From contig JAESIW010000194.1 of assembly GCA_016802295.1 (NCBI GenBank), positions 62,001 to 126,000 of the forward strand: a DNA stretch of 64,000 bases, in the 5' to 3' direction. Every line of letters starts with the position of its first letter. Within the stretch, counting starts at the first letter, position 1. The position numbers were made by a program, and so were the translations under genes. This document shows, piece by piece, positions 32,044 to 44,126 of this stretch. Under the pieces are notes generated by a model. That model was given only the letters and a program-made list of their open reading frames with translations. It did no database searches and had not been told where the DNA came from. This DNA comes from Brachionus rotundiformis (lineage: Eukaryota; Rotifera; Eurotatoria; Ploima; Brachionidae).

Positions 32044-32535
32044 ATGAATAGTTTGTTCAGGATGAATGATTGTACCATATTGGAAAAAATATGCAACTTG
32101 TTGAAGGAGAACCATGTTGATTTTAGGAGGTTGGATCACGAGGCCACGTATACATCAGAAGAGTCGGCCAGAGTGCGCGGCGAAGACTTGTCAATTGGTG
32201 GCAAAGCCATTCTAATGAAGGCAGATGCTGACTTTTATCTATTTGTGCTCAGTGCTTCCAAGAAACTCGACTCGAAAAAAATAAAAGCCCACTTGAAGGC
32301 GAAAAAAATTCGATTTTGTACCAGCGATGAGTTGTTGGATAAGTGCGGACTGGTGCCTGGCTCGGTGCCTCCTTTCGGACATCCGATTCTTCCTTTCAAG
32401 CTTTTCTTGGATAACAGTATATTGGCGAATGACAAGATTGCCTTTAATGCTGGCTCCCTAACAAGCTCTATCATTTTCAAGACTAGCGACTACTTAAAGC
32501 TCGCCAATGCTGAAATTTTTGATTTTTCTGAATAG
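32044..32535 (+). CDS. YbaK/ProX-type aminoacyl-tRNA editing domain protein
   Basis: A stand-alone 163-residue YbaK-fold protein; such proteins hydrolyse mischarged tRNAs (for example Ala-tRNA-Pro or Cys-tRNA-Pro). Family marks are LDHEATYTSEESARVRG, GGKAILMKADADFYLFVLSA (the conserved K in strand), LVPGSVPPFG and FNAGSLTSSI. Length matches the eukaryotic PrdX/PRORSD1-like group. The first ATG is 32044, directly after TTGTTTAAG, an acceptor-like AG. About 210 bp separate it from COQ10, on the same strand. Confidence 0.85.
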   Translation: MNSLFRMNDCTILEKICNLLKENHVDFRRLDHEATYTSEESARVRGEDLSIGGKAILMKADADFYLFVLSASKKLDSKKIKAHLKAKKIRFCTSDELLDKCGLVPGSVPPFGHPILPFKLFLDNSILANDKIAFNAGSLTSSIIFKTSDYLKLANAEIFDFSE

Positions 32536-33876
32536 AATTTTTTTATGTAAAGAAATAAAAAACTTAAAAAAATTATCTTCCAATTTTTTATGAATTTTGT
32601 GAAATTTGGTACTCAGATAACAGAGCTATAAAACTCTCGTGACTTTTTAATGGTAAATTAATGGTAAAGTGCAAAGTCTCTAAGTTATTGTTGAATTTTT
32701 TCCTGATGGTAATACAGAATTTACCAGGGTACTCATAACTGTACATCAAATTGTACTGCACCAAATTACATTTATAGAACCATTTTTAATTACTAAATTT
32801 GGTTTACAGAAACTCAAAAGTAAATTTGAGATTTCAAAATTTTCTCCTTAAATATTCATAATGTGACAATTTTAAAAATGTTTATAATATATATCTTCGT
32901 GTAATTTATATTCGAAAGTTTATGTAATTTCTAAAAACCTGAACAATTGAATTGTAAGTTCTCTCTTATTCTGGTCAGAAGATCAAAGGGTCAACCCCTT
33001 AGAATACAATAAATATAAATAAAGAATTTCTAATTTATGATTTGTTTCACTCTTTTCTTTATAAAAAAATGTTTTATATTGTGTTTATTTAAAAAATGTA
33101 TAAGAAAAATTGAATAAGAAAATCAATTTAGATATAAAAAATCTGTATATAAAATCTTAAATTTCTAGATTCAAAAATTGAAATTTTGTAATAATGTTGA
33201 TATAATGTTATATTTTTAAAAATAAAATCACATTTAAAAGATGTTAGGAACGTTTTCACGTTTTTTTCGAGTTCTCTATAATAAAATAAAAAGTTTACGA
33301 TGAATCGAAAAGTCAAGAGTATTGACAAATCATAAAAAAGCTGAGTACAAACTTTCTCTCGAAGACTTTGACTCAGAAATTCAAAATATCACAAGTCCGA
33401 AAGTCAAAGTAGACAAAATAGAATAACTGATCTGTTTTTGGTTTTTTTTATAAATAATATTCAAGGGTTAATGTTAGCTTCTTACCAGCAAATTTATTTT
33501 ACCAAGTCGAAGAAAAATAAAGGAAAAGATCAAGTTGAGGCAAGGTAGTTAGTTGAAAAATGTAAAGGAAATGCTCGATTAAATAAACTCTAAAATTCAT
33601 GTAATGAGTTTAATTTTGACTTCTCCCTGTAAGCGAGCTTCGGGAGCCGTATATTTGTTTTGCAAGAGAAAATCGAAAGAAAGACGTGCTCTTCATATTT
33701 TGCGTTTGTTGAGCAAAGTAACTTGGAAAATGAGTCAGTCTCTTTTCCTTTCGAAAATATTCCATTTTTTTGCAAAAAGATCTACAACTCTTAACGTCTG
33801 ATACAATATCTTGAATCACAAGAAACATCAAATAATTAGACTAAAAAAGATTTGGAATATGAAAAACAAATATTAA
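32536..33876. other. Gene-free repeat-rich stretch
   Basis: Near 32585 ATTTTGTGAAATTTGGTACT resembles the arm end of the OPA1-intron foldback element. Open frames at 33590-33831 on both strands overlap each other and look like chance or decayed transposon sequence. No gene is supported. Confidence 0.4.
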
Positions 33877-34068
33877 ATGAAAGATCTCCTTTTTTATTCC
33901 CTGGATCCTCGTTTTAAGTTTTTATATATGCAAGGGAAAGAACAAAAGAGACAAGCCAATCAACTACTAACGGTTTTTTTTGAAAGAAATTTAGATGAGT
34001 CAAATGAAACATATGTTAGCCAAGATCCCGATAGCCAAAATAAACCAAAATCGTTGGTAGAAGAATAA
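33877..34068 (+). pseudogene. hAT transposase scrap
   Basis: The 63-codon frame includes LDPRFKFLYMQGKEQKRQAN, the LDPRFK motif typical of the hAT transposase region between the catalytic part and the dimerisation domain. Nothing of the zinc finger or dimerisation domain is seen around it. A dead fragment. Confidence 0.55.
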
Positions 34069-34188
34069 TCGTAAAAATCATAAATACATCAACAATTAAT
34101 GAAAGTGAGATCGATAAGTATTTGAAGTAGCTTGTCTTTAATTTTACTAATTAAAATTGACAACATTTTAGTTTTAAAAATATATATA

Positions 34189-34232
34189 CTAGCTCTTTTA
34201 ACCTAAAATCTTACGATTTTATACAGGTCCTA
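34189..34232 (-). repeat. Candidate Helitron 3' terminus (hairpin + CTAG)
   Basis: On the minus strand, AAAATC-GTAA-GATTTT can form a 6-bp perfect stem; 11 nt later is CTAG followed by T. A hairpin 10-12 nt before CTRR with a T target nucleotide is the canonical Helitron 3' end. It lies about 340 bp downstream of the helicase frame. A second, weaker hairpin plus CTAG lies just inside, near 34232-34250. Confidence 0.45.
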
Positions 34233-34529
34233 GCGGCTTCTCCATGAGAACCCTTTATTTATAATTAATTTTTTTCATGATGATATTAAATGATTATATT
34301 TATTAATAAATTTAGATTACTAAATTATCTTAATCAAAATAAAATCTCTATACAGTTTGAATGAAAATTTATATATGAATACCTTTTTTCATTTATTAAT
34401 TACAAAACAAATAAACTTAAAAAATATTTATTATTTAAAAATAATATTAAAATTAAAAAATTAATTAATTTAAAATTTCACGAAACACAACATTATTTGT
34501 CTAGACGCCATTTCGATCTCGATTGTAAC

Positions 34530-37500
34530 CTAAAAGACCCTGCATATTGCTACCATATAGATGGGTATCGACCAAAATACAGAGCGAGTTAAAGTTGCGT
34601 ACTCTGGATGCAGCAAGACTGGTCGACGAAGCAGCAAACCAACACGATTAAATGTTTGACCTTGTGACTTATTGATTGTCATGGCAAACGACAATCGAAA
34701 AGGAAATTGTATCCGACTCAACCAAATACCAACATCATTTTGGTTCGATCTAAATTCGGTTCGACAAAAAACATACTCATTTCCTTCTTGAGGTCCAGTT
34801 AACACAGCACATTTAATTGTATTTCGATTACATTGAATCACTCGTAATCTTGTTCCATTACACAATCCAAAAGTAACCGACCAATTTTTTAAAAGCATTA
34901 CAATCGCACCTTCTTTAAGATATAAGCAATGCGGTGGAAAACCATTTGGTGTCATCCTTAAGGCTTCTTCTATTGGATAATCATGATAATCTTGAGCTTG
35001 CTCAGAATGAACTTGAATATTGCTGACCGATTGGATAGTTGTTTGTATTGGAATTTTAAATTTGGAGTGCTTTGTTTGGCCACCACCAATCAATAATGAA
35101 GCAGCTATTCATGTAAACGCAGTAAGAATCACAGACTTATTTTGTTGCTTCATTCGATGATATAAATACTTAAAAATTATTACAAAAATTTATAAAGTTA
35201 TAAAAGACATAAAAAAAATATTACATTAATGATAAAAGTTTTACCAGTTCCTCCAGGGCCATCCAAGAAAAAACTTTTGTTTTGAGTTACATCTTCACTC
35301 ATTGTAGCATCCAAAATTTATTAGTAGCATTCTAAATTTAAAAAATATGAAAAAATTTGCTCTCTGCTATTCATTCAGGGAAGTATCCATTGCTTCTGCA
35401 GCTTCGGTATGTTACTGAACTCTCAATTCGTTCATATTAATTGGCATATCTCGATTGCGCCATTCCAATCCACGCTCATTTCGATATGGTAAATTGTAGG
35501 CTGACAATGTTTTACCAAACGTATCCAAGATGTATAGAATATGCTTTAATAAAAATTAATAAATCAATTTATTACATAATATAACTTTTTTTTTAAGCTT
35601 ACACCAAGTGCTTTGTGATATTTTGTATCGTCAATTTCATGACGATAATCCTCGCTCATTTGATCTTTAAAAGCTTCCCATAATTGTTAAGAATTCGGGT
35701 TTCCTGGATTGTTGTGATATAGCATTGTAACAAACAAAAATCTAAACAAAAATTTGTATGGTTTTTAAATTATTTAAATTATAAATAATTATTTACCTTA
35801 TTCGATATGGCATTTCAACACGACATCTCTTTCATCATGGTATACCAATGCTGATTGTTTTTAACTAAATTGAGTGCACGTGCAGCATCCTCAAATGAAC
35901 GATAAACATGTCCATTCACTGTTCTTAAAGCCTCGTATGAAGTTGTTCCACGCACATGTAATAGCAATAGTTTCAAATGAAAGAGCTCCCGATTATTAGG
36001 ATGAATAAACGGTATTCGGCCAATTATTCTCTCAGCTCTGTTCAACTGAACACGTTCAATCCATTGCTTGTTGGCTGCATCATAGCGGTAATGCTGAACT
36101 ATTTCTTTGTAGAGATAATGATTGGCTCGATGATAACGTATATTCATCTCAAAAAATTCGGTCAACATTGTTCTTGGTACATTGTTAGCCACTTGTTGAA
36201 TATTATTTTGAACAAAAACTACATTATGCCTATTTTCCAAGTGAATCAACAGATGAACAATAGTGTGAGATATTTCGTGTCGTTTGAAGCCAATGATCCT
36301 ATCAAAAGCTTCAATTGAACTCACGTATCTCTTACGTTCATAAGTCCTAATTTCGTCATAAATTTCTTCATTATTACGAACATTACTAACAGCTTGATCA
36401 TTATTCCTATTATTAACAGCAGTAACATAATCTTGTTCTTGATTATTCTCGACATCAAAGTCATTCGGAACATTATTATTTTCGACTTGGACATTTTCAT
36501 TCTCATCATTATCTTCAACAGCATTATTTTCTAAATCAAGATTAATTTGAACATCATAATCGTCATTTTCAATTATATCATTGTGTCCATTATCTTCAAT
36601 TGGTTGTTGATTGACTTGTTGAATCTCTTCGCGAGTCGCTCCTCGATTCGCAAACGGCATATAGTTGTTCATTCCGTGCGCTTGAACATTCACACGATCA
36701 TTTCCTTTGCAAACATAATTGAAAATGTATTTCATTGAACTCAGATTGCCACAATATTCCAAATTAATGTGGCACTGAAAATTTTTTAGCATTGATGGGT
36801 TGTACGGAATAACATATCTATTGTCCAGTACATGGCCTCTTCCTGCCATGACGAATACGGATCTACCATTGTTTCGTCTTCGATACAATGGATAAGTATT
36901 CAATCTCATAACTGTTGTGTCACTGTACTGTTTAGGAAATCCTTTTCAACAACGATTTCCAAATTTTCGCATGCATGAACTGTTGGGCAAGCATGGTCCA
37001 TGTATCATTTTTGTTTTTACCAGTTCATAGAGATCACGATCAACCTCAGGATCAGGAATTTGGGCACAAATAATCTGATCGATTAGTTCCGGCGTAGATG
37101 GTTTATTATTCTCACTCATCCACAGCAACACATGATCATGTGGAAGTCCTCTTTTTTGATATTCTTTCACACGTAAATAGGCTTCTACCACTCCAATCTT
37201 GTGTTCAAATCATTCCAAAACTCGCGAAACTTTAAATTGTACATCCTGGAACACATATCAGGTCGTGATAGATAAGGTTGGCCTGCAGCCAATGTTTGTT
37301 GAAGTTCTGGCCAATGTGGATTGGATGTAAATGTAATAAAGTAATCATCTATACCAAACCGTCCAACTAATTTCAGCGCATCGAAATAATGTTATCTCAT
37401 GGCTCTATCGCTGCCTTCAAACGTCGTTGGTAGAATAAAGGCCCTTCCAATTCTTTCCTCGGGGTTGAAATTACCATTGACACGTCCATAATACCCTGAT

Positions 37501-39540
37501 AGTCTAGTTTTCTAAGACGTGCTTGATTCATTCGCAGAAATTGAAGATTGTTCTTTTCAATTTTAATCCAAGAACACACTACATATTCCTGAAATAACTT
37601 GCTCATCTTGAACAGAGCATTGTGATTATTGAGTCGAACATGTAACCTATGTTTATAAAATTCTTTCAATGTCACTCTTGAATTAACAGTCAAACGTTCT
37701 TGATTATGCTGATATCTTTCGTCATAACCGGCTTCACCAAATGGAAATAACAAAGGAAAACAAAGTGTATCACAGTTTGGATCTCGGGGTTGTGAAGTTG
37801 GTTTCAATTCGATCATTTCAATTCAGAAAAATTTGAATAACTTTTTTACTAAAAGAGATAATTTAGTTCTATAAAATGCTCAATTATAAGCAAATTTGCT
37901 TAAATCAGTAAAATAAGTCTGCAAAATACTCTGCAACATTATGCATTTTGCACGCCATTAAAAAGTATTCAAATCAATTGTGCACTTACTTTGCAGAGTT
38001 TTTGCAGACATATATTTTCAGATTAAGCAAAGTTGCTTAAACATTAAGCATTTTACAGAACTTAATTATTCCTTATAGTAAAAAAGTTATTCAAATTTTT
38101 CTGAATTGAAACGATCGAATTGAAAAGAACTTCACAGCCCCTTGGATCTCTCAAATCAATGCTTTGCATTTGATTATTCACCCGCTGAGGAATAATATTT
38201 ATTAAAGGCATTCTTAGCGTTCTGGCTTGTGCAAATGCAATCACTCCATCGTCTGGCAAGCCGTCTTGATCCTTAAACACAGCTGCAATTTCGCCATTTA
38301 CAGCTATATCAGCTAATTGCCTTCGTCCACTCGCATTAACAGGTACGTTCAAATTTCTTGGCACAAATCGGGTTATCCACATCCTACAATTGAATAGATC
38401 TTGTTCATTTTGTAATCGAAGAATTTCTCGATTAATTAAAAATAGCTGAATAAGAGGATTTGATTCAGTAAGCATCTGTTGAAGCATTTGAACAATTTCT
38501 TTGGAAATTTGTTGATTATTCTCCTGACAATTACGGATCATATTATCAACAAAAGCTTGATCAGTATCCAACATTAGATATTGAGCTGCTCTTAAATTTA
38601 AATTGCCATTAGGTCCATTAAACATTGGCGGTATTTGATAGTATACAGCACCATGTACTTTGTACAAATACGGCAGTCGATTATTATGCCTTTCGTTAAA
38701 TCGATGGCTATCGTTGTAAACATTGTCCAAGTCTTCCGGGTCAAAATTAGACTTCACTGCAGCCATTCCAAACAAAGAGTTATATTTACAATTATTTTTC
38801 ACAAATTCGTCATGTCTATTTCTTAGGGTAGGATTGACTGGATTTAACAATTGTATCAATGTCGGATGAAATCGATCAATTATTGGCACAGCAATCTTAT
38901 TTCGCTCGCAACAATGTGTGTAAAAGCCGATTCGATTGACTTCCTTAGGCCAATAGAGAGCATTGCAAAATTCACAAGCAAGTTCCAACTGGCCCTGGTT
39001 GTCAATTTCGATATTATTATTTCTTTCTATATTCCATTCCATATAGGTGGGTCGATTAATGCGGCGTTCACGTCTTCTTTCATTGACTAAACCCAATCGT
39101 TGTAAACGTTCTTCAGGTGTTTCATTCTCCCTAATTCAAGCCCAGTAGTCTCTTAGATATTTTAACCTTCTTTCGCGCTGCTCAGGAGTCTCATTTGCAC
39201 GTCGGTTCCTTTGCCTCTCAGTCTCAATAGACACACGATTATTTGCATCTTCAGGAGTCTCATTTAAACGTCGGTTTCTATGTCTCTCTGCGTCGAAAGA
39301 TAGACGAATATCTCTATTTTCTGGCGTTTCATTAACCCTCAAAAATCTTACTGAGTTCAAGTTCTGATGTTATATCAGCAATAGCATCTTGGTGATCCAA
39401 AGAAGTCATTTGCTGATCAACTGGGTATTCATGTTGAATACTCATTGGCTCGGCCTCACTTATTGGAACTTCATTTGCAAATGATGCCGATGTTCCTGGA
39501 CGCTGATTATTTATGGTGGGTCCCTATGGTTGATTTAAAG
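34530..39540 (-). pseudogene. Helitron Rep/helicase, broken into several frames
   Basis: From 5' to 3' on the minus strand: an N-terminal region with three tandem NETPE-R-R-type repeats (39360-39136); a zinc-binding-like segment and Helitron N-domain (39096-38150; LELACEFCNALYWPKE); the Rep region (CFPLLFPFGEAGYDERYQ, 37816; KEYQKRGLPHDHVLLW, the two-His motif, 37191); an acidic Asn/Asp-rich spacer (36600-36300); the helicase Walker A FLDGPGGTGKTFIINV (about 35290-35225); and the C-terminal motif FAMTINKSQGQTFNRVGLLL (34700). Frameshifts and stops fall between these blocks, and a MITE sits at 37786-38141. It is a rolling-circle transposon, now dead. Confidence 0.85.
37786..38141. mobile_element. 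Palindromic MULE-type MITE inserted in the Helitron, 9-bp TSD
   Basis: It starts GGGGTTGTGAAGTTGGTTTC and ends ...GAACTTCACAGCCCC. Identical 9-bp duplications TTGGATCTC flank it (37777-37785 and 38142-38150). Removing the insert and one duplication makes the Helitron frame continuous (SIDLRDP to NCDTLCFPLL). It is the same family as 19874-20185, in opposite orientation. Confidence 0.9.
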
Positions 39541-39881
39541 CTTGGTTAATAACTAAAGTTCAATATTTAGTGATGTAATTTTGAAACATTAATATTTTAC
39601 CATTAAATCTTGCTTTTAAGGTCTTATAAGTAAGTTTTCGACTTACTTAAAAGACTTTATAAGACCTTAATTTATTGTTAAAAAGTATTTTAATATAAGA
39701 ATATTACTTGGTGGCATTTTAATTTATTTGGGAAATTATATTTGATTGTTCTACAATCTAATATTTAAAAAAATTAATTTACTATTATTTAATTGTAAAA
39801 TTAAATTATTTAAAAAAGTAATTATTTAGGATTTTAACTTCCTAAGTTTTATTAAAATTAAAATAGAAAGAATATTAAAGT
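39541..39881. other. AT-rich junction between Helitron and MULE
   Basis: Contains a short palindrome near 39610-39670: AAGGTCTTATAAGTAAG is mirrored by CTTACTTAAAAGACTTTATA and GACCTTAA. No gene. Confidence 0.45.
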
Positions 39882-42348
39882 GTCATTTATTTTGATTAAA
39901 CGTCAATTATAAAAAAATAAAATTGTCATTTATTTATATTATTTTGTCAACAAAAAAATTAGTCAATTAAATGTATGAATCGTAAATCAAAAGTATTAGT
40001 TGTCATTTTAAGTAATTAGGTATCACATAATAAAATTAAATGTCAATAAATAAAAATTAAGAAAATATTTTCAATTATTTCATAACTAAAGCTTTTCACT
40101 GCTTTTTTGGACGTCCTACTCCTCTTAATTTTCCTAATGGAATGTCGCAAGCTTCAGCTGGAAAGGATTCGAATAATCCTTGGCTATATGCAACACCAAT
40201 TATATGCTTGCACATATAATGTTTGTGCCAAGACGGACAAGTGCATGTGCTTAATTTCCAATCATTTTCATTTAGACTTATTACTCTTAACTCCTGGAAT
40301 GATTCTACAAATTCAGAATAGGTTTTCCATTGGCATTCCTTAATTGATTTAAGAAAATCAACGCATAGTTGTCTGTTCATTGTTCTAACAACTGGCATAT
40401 TTGGCAATTGAATTTCAGTTTGATGGAGTTCCCTTAATGGTTCATTTTCTGACAGACTTTGACATTCAGGTATAACCTTTTTTTTTCGACCTCTTTTCAG
40501 TAAACTTCGCGTGGTAGCTGTTGGTTCAAACATTTGATTTGTGTGTGGCATTTGTTGATTTAAAAGGTAGCTTTGGTTGTTTGCTGGTAAAAAACTTGGT
40601 TGTTTACATGGAGTTCTTTGTACAAAATAGAATTTTGTTCCGTTTAAACTTAACTTCAATTTTTAAATCGTACAATGACCAATGAAAGGCTCTAGTATAA
40701 TGGTCTAATGTAACATTAGGATAATGAGCGAATATTTTTGGATCAGTTATAGCTTCTGAGCGTTTAGTCGACCATCTGTTGAATATTCCATCCAATACTC
40801 TGAAGAACTCTTCCAACAAAAGTTCGCTTCGTTGACATAAGTCTTTTAATTGGTTATTATATGATTCAATTCCATTATTTGTAACCGGATGGCCAGGTGC
40901 TCTACCGTCAAACCAACCGTTTATTGAGGATTCAAGCCATGTATCTTTGAAATAAGTTACCATTTTGATAGCTGATGTTTCACTATCCCATTTTTTGACA
41001 AATAAATGGGAAGCTTGAGAAAACATTTTGTCACTTGTGCTCAATTGTAAATGATGAATGTCTTTATTGAAATTTGCAAAATGTTCATGATTTTTAAATT
41101 TTTGAACTAAATTTCGAATTACATGAGCCCAACACATCACTCTTTTTTTCAAATCAAACACAGAAGCAAATCCATTGTGGATAGCAGGTGCACCGTCAGC
41201 TATCAGAATTGTTGGTTTGATTTCAATGTTAAAAAGACGATGTACCGAATCTTTAAGAGATTTAAATAAAAATTGGTAATCTTCTTTTGTCTCGCCAGTT
41301 GTAATAGCAAGGCCAAACGGGTGAAAAGCTTTGTTTCTGTCACATGCACCTACCATTAAAACTGGATACCCTTGCCAAATGCACTTATGAGTACCATCGG
41401 CTGACAGCATTTGCACTTAAGAAATAATTAGTTTTTGAATTTATAAAGATTTGGTAAAAAAATACTTACATTCATCACTTGCATATGATAAAAGCTTTTT
41501 AGTTGACAAAAAAATTCGTAAAATTGTTATTTTGTTGTTTGAATACTCAATATCTTTAGCTGTTACAAACATTTTTAAATCTGAGTCAGGTGTATTTTCC
41601 ATTGAGGAACACCATTTATGAAGTTGACCTAAATCTCTAATTTTTATTTTTTTTGTTTTTTCCTTATAATAATTAACGAAATTTCGTATTTGAAGCTCTG
41701 AAGGTAATGGTTTTGGAAAAGAATCTATTTTTGATAAAAAATGCTGTATATTTTGTGCACCTTGGACATTTTTTTCTAGTAATGTTATAATCTCTTGTTT
41801 AATCACCTTGGCAATCCCGACTGATTGATTACTATGAACATGATCATTTATAGATAGATTTATTGTAACTTCCATTGTATTTATATGTGGAACTATTTGA
41901 AGACGTTTTGGGCATTTGTATCTTCCTGACATCGAGCAATAATAATATCTAATTTTGAGACCAAGTTTGTTTACATAAGAATTTGCACTAGCCCACTTGC
42001 ATTATTCAATTTCATAATTCTCGATTATTTTAAAAGCTTCTTCTAGATCATTTAAATCTTTCTGTAAAATTCATAAATAAACTGTGTTCTTTTATTTCTT
42101 TTCGGAATCGGTTGTTCTATATCGTCAGCATCGTCTTCAGCAATGTTTAAAATGACACTTAATATATTTAATTCACATTTAATATATTAGATGACAATTA
42201 ATACATTTATATGAAACTTAATTTTTTAAATGACAATTAATACATCTAATTGACATTTAATTTTTTAAATGATAATTCATATATTTAAATGACAATTAAT
42301 ACATTTAATTGACATTATTTTAAATGACGTTTAATCAAAATAAATGAC
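39882..42348 (-). mobile_element. Near-complete Mutator-like element (MULE), ~2.5 kb
   Basis: Both ends carry an inverted GTCATTTATTTTGATTAAAC followed by GTCA (39882-39907 and its complement ending at 42348). Inside each end are further copies of TGTCATTTAA-type motifs, at least six on the right (42150-42345), probably subterminal transposase-binding sites. The minus-strand transposase gene fills the interior. A clear 9-bp duplication is not seen at these boundaries, so the true ends may lie slightly further out. Confidence 0.75.
40096..42150 (-). CDS. MULE transposase (DDE core plus SWIM zinc finger), with introns and slight N-terminal damage
   Basis: Exons: an N-terminal zinc-finger-like part (KWASANSYVNKLGLKIRYYY, C...SGRYKCPKR; from about 42000), 41932-41452 joined across a short intron to 41415 (D-E-L-QMLSADGTHKC), then through 40660 joined by a 53-bp intron to the C-terminal exon ending 40096. 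Catalytic residues are seen as D in SADGTHKC, D in ILIADGAPAI and E in NNGIESYNNQLKD. The SWIM finger CTCPSWHKHYMCKHIIG follows near 40220. The split codons match at both introns. Upstream of 42000 the frame breaks (TAA at about 42007 and a one-base shift near 42070), so this copy is probably inactive but young. Confidence 0.85.
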
Positions 42349-43814
42349 GATTTAATATGCGGCCATTAAAATATGACATAAATAAATATATTTACTGGAT
42401 TTTTTTTTTTTAAAAGTATAAACAAATTTTCTTGTTATTAAAAACAATTTTAATTAAAAACACATTTAAACATAAAATTTAACCAAGACAATTAAATTGT
42501 TTTAATTATTAAAATGTAGTGTATTGAGTAACAAAAATTTAAATAATTAAATCAAAAAGTTTGCTTCTTTTTCGTTTAATATCCATTTGACACTTCACTT
42601 GGATTAGTTGAATAACCATCTGACTGGAACGATTAAAATGTACCTAGAGCAGACACCTATCAACATAACTTCGAGCACAAGACTTGAATTTTTCATCTCT
42701 ATTTGAATATCATCACGTCAAAGACCGAGTTTTGAAGAGATAAAGCTGTAACAGAGAAGAGAAACATCCGCCTCTCTACGCATTATCTTGATTCAGTGTC
42801 TGCCCAACATAATAAAAAAAGTTTAAAAAAAAGAGATTAAAGATGGGTTCCTGTCGATTATTGCCTAAAAAAAAGTTATATTGATCAACTAAACCTTGCA
42901 TGACCCCGGTCACTCGCTTGGTCTTTGTCTACTAGGTCACAGTCGGCCAGAGAAAAAGAGTCTTCGACATAGACATGCCAAGGACTTCCGGGACAACACA
43001 CATACAATGAGAGCTGAGTCGTAAAGTCAACCTCAAGGTGATGATCACATCGGGTCCCGAAAAGCTAGCTACAGAGCTATAAACTCCAATCTCCCTCTAA
43101 TGGCCTTTAATTAATTTTAGAAGTATTTTAACCTAGATTATAAATTTTATTGAATTTAAAAATATAAATTTTTTTTTTTTAATTTTTTTTTTTAATATAG
43201 ATTATTGTAAATTAAATAATTAATATTAAGTAAAGAATATTTAATTAAATAATTAAGTAAAGAATATTTGTCTCAAGCAAGACTTTAATAATTAATTGAA
43301 AGAAACGAATATTTAAATTTGGTTAAAAAATAAAATATTATTTACAATTAAAGAAAATACAATTAAAAGCCATCACTCTAGAGGTTAAAGAAAAAGGAAT
43401 CTATAAGAAATACATCCAATGAATTATACTACCTGAATACCTGAGATCCATCGTAGTTTTAAATTAGAACTTTAAACGAACTGTTCGATTGATTGTCCTA
43501 AAATAATTAAATATTTAGAAATATGAAACTAAATGAGTAATTTCTTACTTTAAGTACGATTGAAGAAACAAAAAAGAATCTGTCTTTCTACAGTCGCTCG
43601 AAATGTCGAATCGTTTTTCTCAAAAATCCAAAATAACAAAAAATAAAATGTTACAGTAAATGTTAAGAATTTTTGAATAAGAAAATAACAAAAAAATTTT
43701 CTATACATATATAGTTTCGATAAATTGCATTATTAAACTGAATAATGTTATTTAATTTTCACTAAAAATTTTTGATAAACAATAAAGTACTAATCATTGA
43801 CAATACTTACATAA
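42349..43814. other. Intergenic; includes a GC-richer block at ~42600-43110
   Basis: The block around 42600-43110 is clearly less AT-rich than its surroundings but has no long frame in either strand. It could be an old non-coding part of a transposon. The remainder is low-complexity AT DNA. Confidence 0.4.
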
Positions 43815-44010
43815 AAATCTTTTCTGACAAATTTTTCGCGCTAATTCTGATTCTTGAATTCAGATTTCATCATCAAATTGCTATGTCGTTGGTAGGCAAA
43901 GCTTCTAAGCTCGATCAAATTCTATAAGAGCCTAAAATCAGCCCTCACGCCTCCCCCTCTCATCCTGTCCAAAAACCAAGTTCATTTTCGAAATCAGCAC
44001 AGTCGATTTG
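43815..44010 (+). repeat. Imperfect direct repeat, copy 1
   Basis: Blocks CTGACAAATTTTTCG, CAGATTTCATCATCAAATTG, CTATGTCGTTGG, AGCTCGATCAAA and AAATCAGCCCTCACGCCTCC recur in order at 44127-44310. Confidence 0.75.
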
Positions 44011-44126
44011 CCAAGAAAATACTTTTTCCCGAATATTTTTTCAACTTGAACACTTAAGCTCTAATTTAGCACGAAATTGCTCAAATTCGGCTATAGGACG
44101 CTGCTTTCACGGACATAGACTGAAAA

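Noticed and set aside
39610..39670. Palindrome between Helitron and MULE as a Helitron 5' end
   Set aside because: No TC terminus or A-T insertion context could be placed; kept only as a note.
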